24,889 bases of DNA from JAEDES01 sp045649455 (GTDB lineage Bacteria > Bacillota_I > Bacilli_A > RF39 > UBA660). The position numbers were made by a program, and so were the translations under genes. The stretch spans positions 1-24,889 of the forward strand of contig JAZRPV010000050.1 of the NCBI GenBank assembly GCA_045649455.1. Direction: 5' to 3'. The notes under the pieces are model-generated. The model ran no database searches, was not told the origin of the DNA, and worked only from the letters and a program-made list of their open reading frames with translations. Shown here in pieces: positions 22,189 through 24,889 of the stretch; position 1 is the first letter of the stretch, and every line of letters starts with the position of its first letter.

Positions 22189-22959
22189 ATGAAAAAGAAA
22201 ATACTAATAACAGCAGGACCAACAAATGAATATATTGATGAAGTAATGAAAATTACAAATATGTCTACAGGAAGACTTGGAATTGAATTAACAAAAAACT
22301 ATTTAAATGAAGGATATGAAGTAACCTTAATCGCAACAAGAAGTGTCGTAAGATCAAACTTATATGAAAGATACAATCTAGGAAATAACCCTAATCTAAA
22401 AACAATCCCTATCGAAACAACAGAAGATATGTTACAAGCTCTAATAAATGAATCTAAAAATAAATATAACTTAGTAATCCACTCTTCTGCCGTAGGAGAT
22501 TATAAACCAGAATTTTCATTCAGAATGGAAGATTTAGCAGAAGAATTAGCAAATGCTATAAAAGATGGATTAATCACAAAAGAAGAAATTCTAAGTATCT
22601 TAACAAACCCTAAATGCAAAGTTAATGATAATACTAAAATAAGTAGTTATGAACCTCACCTTACAGTGAAATTAACTCTTACACCTAAACTTATATCTAG
22701 ATTAAGAGAACTATTCCCAGAAGCTACTTTAATAGGATTTAAACTATTAGAAAATGTGACAAAAGAACATCTATTAGAAGTAGCTAAAAAACTATGTATT
22801 AAAAATGATATGGATTATATCATTGCTAATGATTTACATGACTTAAGACAAGGTACTCATCTTTCTTTCTTAGTAAATAAAGATGGATATCAAAATGAAC
22901 AATTCACTTCTCCAGAAGATATATTTACTTCAACAAAACAAAAAATAAAAAGCCAATAG
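22189..22959 (+). CDS. coaB: Stand-alone phosphopantothenate--cysteine ligase, 256 aa
   Basis: Joins 4'-phosphopantothenate and cysteine in coenzyme A synthesis. Marks of the CoaB fold: ILITAGPTNEYID at 5-17, TNMSTGRLG at 23-31, HSSAVGDY at 98-105 (equivalent to A-A-V-A-D-Y), the nucleotide-side loop near 145-161 (KVNDNTKISSYEPHLTV), LIGFKLLE at 181-188, and DYIIAND at 209-215 with the conserved Asn214. In most bacteria CoaB is the C-terminal half of a CoaBC fusion. Here it begins directly at residue 1, as in streptococci and enterococci, so a separate CoaC (PPC decarboxylase) must be elsewhere. The strong GGAGG and the distance of seven bases support the ATG. It reads divergently from lysR. 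Confidence 0.92.
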   Translation: MKKKILITAGPTNEYIDEVMKITNMSTGRLGIELTKNYLNEGYEVTLIATRSVVRSNLYERYNLGNNPNLKTIPIETTEDMLQALINESKNKYNLVIHSSAVGDYKPEFSFRMEDLAEELANAIKDGLITKEEILSILTNPKCKVNDNTKISSYEPHLTVKLTLTPKLISRLRELFPEATLIGFKLLENVTKEHLLEVAKKLCIKNDMDYIIANDLHDLRQGTHLSFLVNKDGYQNEQFTSPEDIFTSTKQKIKSQ

Positions 22960-22971
22960 GCTTTTTATTTT
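22942..22971. terminator. Bidirectional terminator shared by coaB and the serpin gene
   Basis: AAAATAAAAAGCC-AATA-GGCTTTTTATTTT, a perfect 13-bp stem with a 4-nt loop. The TAG of coaB covers the loop and the TAA of the serpin gene lies in the right arm; only five bases separate the two convergent genes. Confidence 0.85.
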
Positions 22972-24695
22972 GTACTTGGATTATAAACAGTACCAGTAAA
23001 CCAAATTTCTCCACTAGCTTTATCTCTAATTAAATATAAATATGGTTTATCAAAAGTAACATCAATTGTAACAACAGGTACTTCATATAAATGTTCAAAT
23101 CCACCACCAACAGCACCCATACCACCTACAGCAGTAGCAGCAGCAGCTTTAATTCCTTCATTAGAAAACTCAATAGTTGCTTTATGACTGGCATCATTTA
23201 TAAAGATACTATTAGTAGTACTTAATTTAGATAAATCTGCCTTAGTAGAATCAAATACATCTTTAATACCAAGTTTCATTAAATCTTCTTTTAATTGTAA
23301 CTCATAATCATATTTAAATAATGGCATAGAACCAACTATTTTAGTAACTTTACCATCTTCAAAATTTTCTAATTTAATAGATTTTAATTTATTAATATCA
23401 CTATTTAAACTCTTCGCACTCATATTTTTAATATAAACATCAAGAGCTTGATCAACAGGCATAAGTGCTATATATTCTAATGTCATACCATTATATTCTT
23501 TTAACTCTTTACCAAATACTTTAATTTTATCATCTACATATAATGAGAAATCAGTAGAAGACTTAACACTCTTATAACTAGAACCTAATTCTTTAATAAA
23601 TTTTTCAGTATAAGCATCTACATCTAATTCATCTTGTTGTTTAGCATATTCATAATTATAAGAATCTTCTAACCATTTCTTATATTCTTCACTAATTGTC
23701 TTCTTAATATTATCTTTACCTAAAGTACTAATAATATCATATCTATTTATAGCAGCCCCAATTTCTAAAGAATTAACTTCTTTTTCATTATTAAACATTA
23801 ATTGAGGGAAATACTCATCACATAAAATTGATACATAAGAACTAAAATTAATATGTGGATAATGTACTCCATAAGCATCTTGATAATTACTACATGTTGC
23901 TTGAATTTTCTTATTCCATTCCATATCAATCGCAAGTGCATTAATTAATACAAAATCACTAGTAGTAATTGAATCATCAAACATCTTAGGAATTAAATTA
24001 AATGTCTTATCACCAACCCATTTATTTAAAGGTTCTGGACTAGTAATAGGATCATATACAATTTCAGCTCCATACTTATTTTTTAAAGTAGTTATATAAC
24101 TATTTTTAACACCTTTTTTAAAACTATCACGTATAAATAAAGCATTTGCAAAAGACATATTTTTACTATTAGTATATTTTCTAGCATTATAATCCCCAAT
24201 TAAACCTTTAATTTGAGCATTACTCATACCACCAGTACCTTCATTTAACATTGCAAGTGCATATTTAATAGATATCGGACTATATACTTTATTTACTTTT
24301 TTATTTTCTAATTGTAAAAAATGTATATCAAAATCTTCTAACCCATTACCAGACATTCTATAAGGAGAATGGACTTCTTCCACCTCAGTTTTAATAGATT
24401 TATTTTTATTTAAATAATTATCTTCATAATAAATATAACCCATTCCACCAATTAAACCTAAAGTCATAATTATTAATAACGCAATAATTAGTCCTTGACC
24501 AGAACTTTCTTTCTTAGGCTTTTTCTTTTTCTTCTTAGCCTTAACTTTATTATTAACAACTTGTTGTCCTGGATTAACTACATTTCCAGGATTAATATCA
24601 CGTACTACTTGTTTACTAGCATTTTGTACAGGAATATTATTATTAAATTCAATATCCTTCATCTCAGGAATTGGTTTATTATTTTCTTCGTTCAT
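22965..24695 (-). CDS. Membrane-tethered serpin (serine protease inhibitor), 576 aa
   Basis: Predicted suicide inhibitor of extracellular proteases. Residues 1-67 are cytoplasmic, Pro/Asn-rich with a Lys block (52-62); one TM helix spans about 68-90; the rest is outside (type II). The serpin domain starts near 115: VYSPISIKYALAMLNEGTGG, then FANALFIRDSF, LINALAIDMEWNKK, and the reactive-loop hinge NEGIKAAAATAV near 512-523, close to the inhibitory consensus E-E-G-T-x-A-A-A-A-T. The end KPYLYLIRDKASGEIWFTGTV is the classic C-terminal serpin signature. The hinge Ala run argues for an inhibitory serpin. Counting from the hinge, the cleavage site falls in a Gly/Ala/Met/Val stretch, which suits an elastase-like protease (inference). 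There is about 100 residues of extra sequence after the MEW motif compared with ordinary serpins. The start is the ATG seven bases after GGAG; a longer in-frame start lies upstream of the promoter. Confidence 0.9.
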   Translation of the reverse strand: MNEENNKPIPEMKDIEFNNNIPVQNASKQVVRDINPGNVVNPGQQVVNNKVKAKKKKKKPKKESSGQGLIIALLIIMTLGLIGGMGYIYYEDNYLNKNKSIKTEVEEVHSPYRMSGNGLEDFDIHFLQLENKKVNKVYSPISIKYALAMLNEGTGGMSNAQIKGLIGDYNARKYTNSKNMSFANALFIRDSFKKGVKNSYITTLKNKYGAEIVYDPITSPEPLNKWVGDKTFNLIPKMFDDSITTSDFVLINALAIDMEWNKKIQATCSNYQDAYGVHYPHINFSSYVSILCDEYFPQLMFNNEKEVNSLEIGAAINRYDIISTLGKDNIKKTISEEYKKWLEDSYNYEYAKQQDELDVDAYTEKFIKELGSSYKSVKSSTDFSLYVDDKIKVFGKELKEYNGMTLEYIALMPVDQALDVYIKNMSAKSLNSDINKLKSIKLENFEDGKVTKIVGSMPLFKYDYELQLKEDLMKLGIKDVFDSTKADLSKLSTTNSIFINDASHKATIEFSNEGIKAAAATAVGGMGAVGGGFEHLYEVPVVTIDVTFDKPYLYLIRDKASGEIWFTGTVYNPSTK

Positions 24696-24716
24696 CTTAT
24701 CACTCCTATTATAATT

Positions 24717-24745
24717 ATTATGACATATTAAAGAAGCAAATCCAA
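24717..24745 (-). promoter_or_regulatory. Promoter of the serpin gene (TTGGAT - 17 bp - CATAAT)
   Basis: -35 TTGGAT at 24740-24745, -10 CATAAT at 24717-24722 with TGT directly before it (extended -10). A second TATAAT closer to the gene is only three bases from the ribosome binding site and less likely. Confidence 0.5.
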
Positions 24746-24775
24746 TAAAAACCGATATCAAAAAAGAAAACTTTA

Positions 24776-24806
24776 CACAAAAAAATTATACATATTTGTA
24801 TAATTT
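24776..24806 (-). terminator. AT-rich hairpin near the right edge, possible terminator
   Basis: AAATTATAC-ATATTT-GTATAATTT (9-bp arms) followed on the minus strand by seven Ts. It lies just after the stop of the open frame at the right edge. The stem has only one G-C pair. Confidence 0.4.
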
Positions 24807-24811
24807 AAACT

Positions 24812-24889
24812 TTAAAAAATATTAGTAAAAAAGAAACACCAAACAAAAATATATAAAATACAACATATAATTATTTTAAACATATTTTT
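24812..24889 (-). CDS. Possible 3' end of a gene continuing past the right edge
   Basis: A frame open from the window edge to TAA at 24812-24814 (25 codons) encodes a very hydrophobic, Phe/Ile/Cys-rich piece that could be the last helix of a membrane protein. It is followed five bases later by a hairpin and T tract, as at the ends of other genes here. A 25-codon open frame can occur by chance, so this is weak. Confidence 0.25.
   Translation of the reverse strand, partial: KNMFKIIICCILYIFVWCFFFTNIF

Noticed and set aside
24495..24731. 78-codon plus-strand frame
   Set aside because: Antisense to the 5' end of the serpin gene and its promoter; its Phe/Leu/Ile richness comes from the Lys/Asn codons opposite.

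Overview
The window reads as chromosomal DNA from a very AT-rich, walled, low-GC Gram-positive bacterium of the uncultured gut Bacilli / Mycoplasmatota-neighbour type. That placement is an inference from composition, gene style and the TasA-like and lectin-like surface proteins. Tryptophan is encoded by TGG and no gene has an internal TGA. All 17 complete genes end in TAA (8) or TAG (9), none in TGA. murF and ddl show that the cell makes peptidoglycan.

Left part (1-12300, all minus strand): the 5' two-fifths or so of a glucose-6-phosphate isomerase gene (pgi); two paralogous secreted proteins with a shared TasA/camelysin-like N-terminal module and different C-termini (one ends in a C-type-lectin-like domain); between them a conserved membrane-anchored protein of unknown function; and a giant cyclic beta-1,2-glucan synthase (2557 aa). 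Each of these complete genes has its own hairpin terminator, and where a promoter can be seen it is usually an extended -10 (TGnTATAAT).

Middle (12360-13976): tRNA-Ser(GCT); a candidate small RNA with its own promoter, two stem-loops and a U8 tail; a TetR-family regulator; a minus-strand tRNA-Ile-Asn-Glu operon; and a plus-strand tRNA-Lys(CTT). The tRNA promoters have recognisable -35 boxes, unlike most of the protein genes.

Right part (14034-24889): a wall-precursor operon, alpha/beta hydrolase - murF (fused to a membrane domain) - ddl; a small two-helix membrane protein; a pair of lipoproteins (rhodanese-like, and thioredoxin-like with one redox Cys missing); an operon lysR - tag (3-methyladenine glycosylase I) - rsuA-type pseudouridine synthase - membrane-anchored XRE regulator; a stand-alone coaB reading divergently from lysR; and a membrane-tethered serpin with an inhibitory-type hinge. 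A short open frame and hairpin at the right edge may be the end of another minus-strand gene.

The extracytoplasmic theme is strong: surface proteins, periplasmic or surface glycan, a tethered protease inhibitor, and two thiol/sulfur lipoproteins. No CRISPR array, transposon, phage gene or rRNA is visible.
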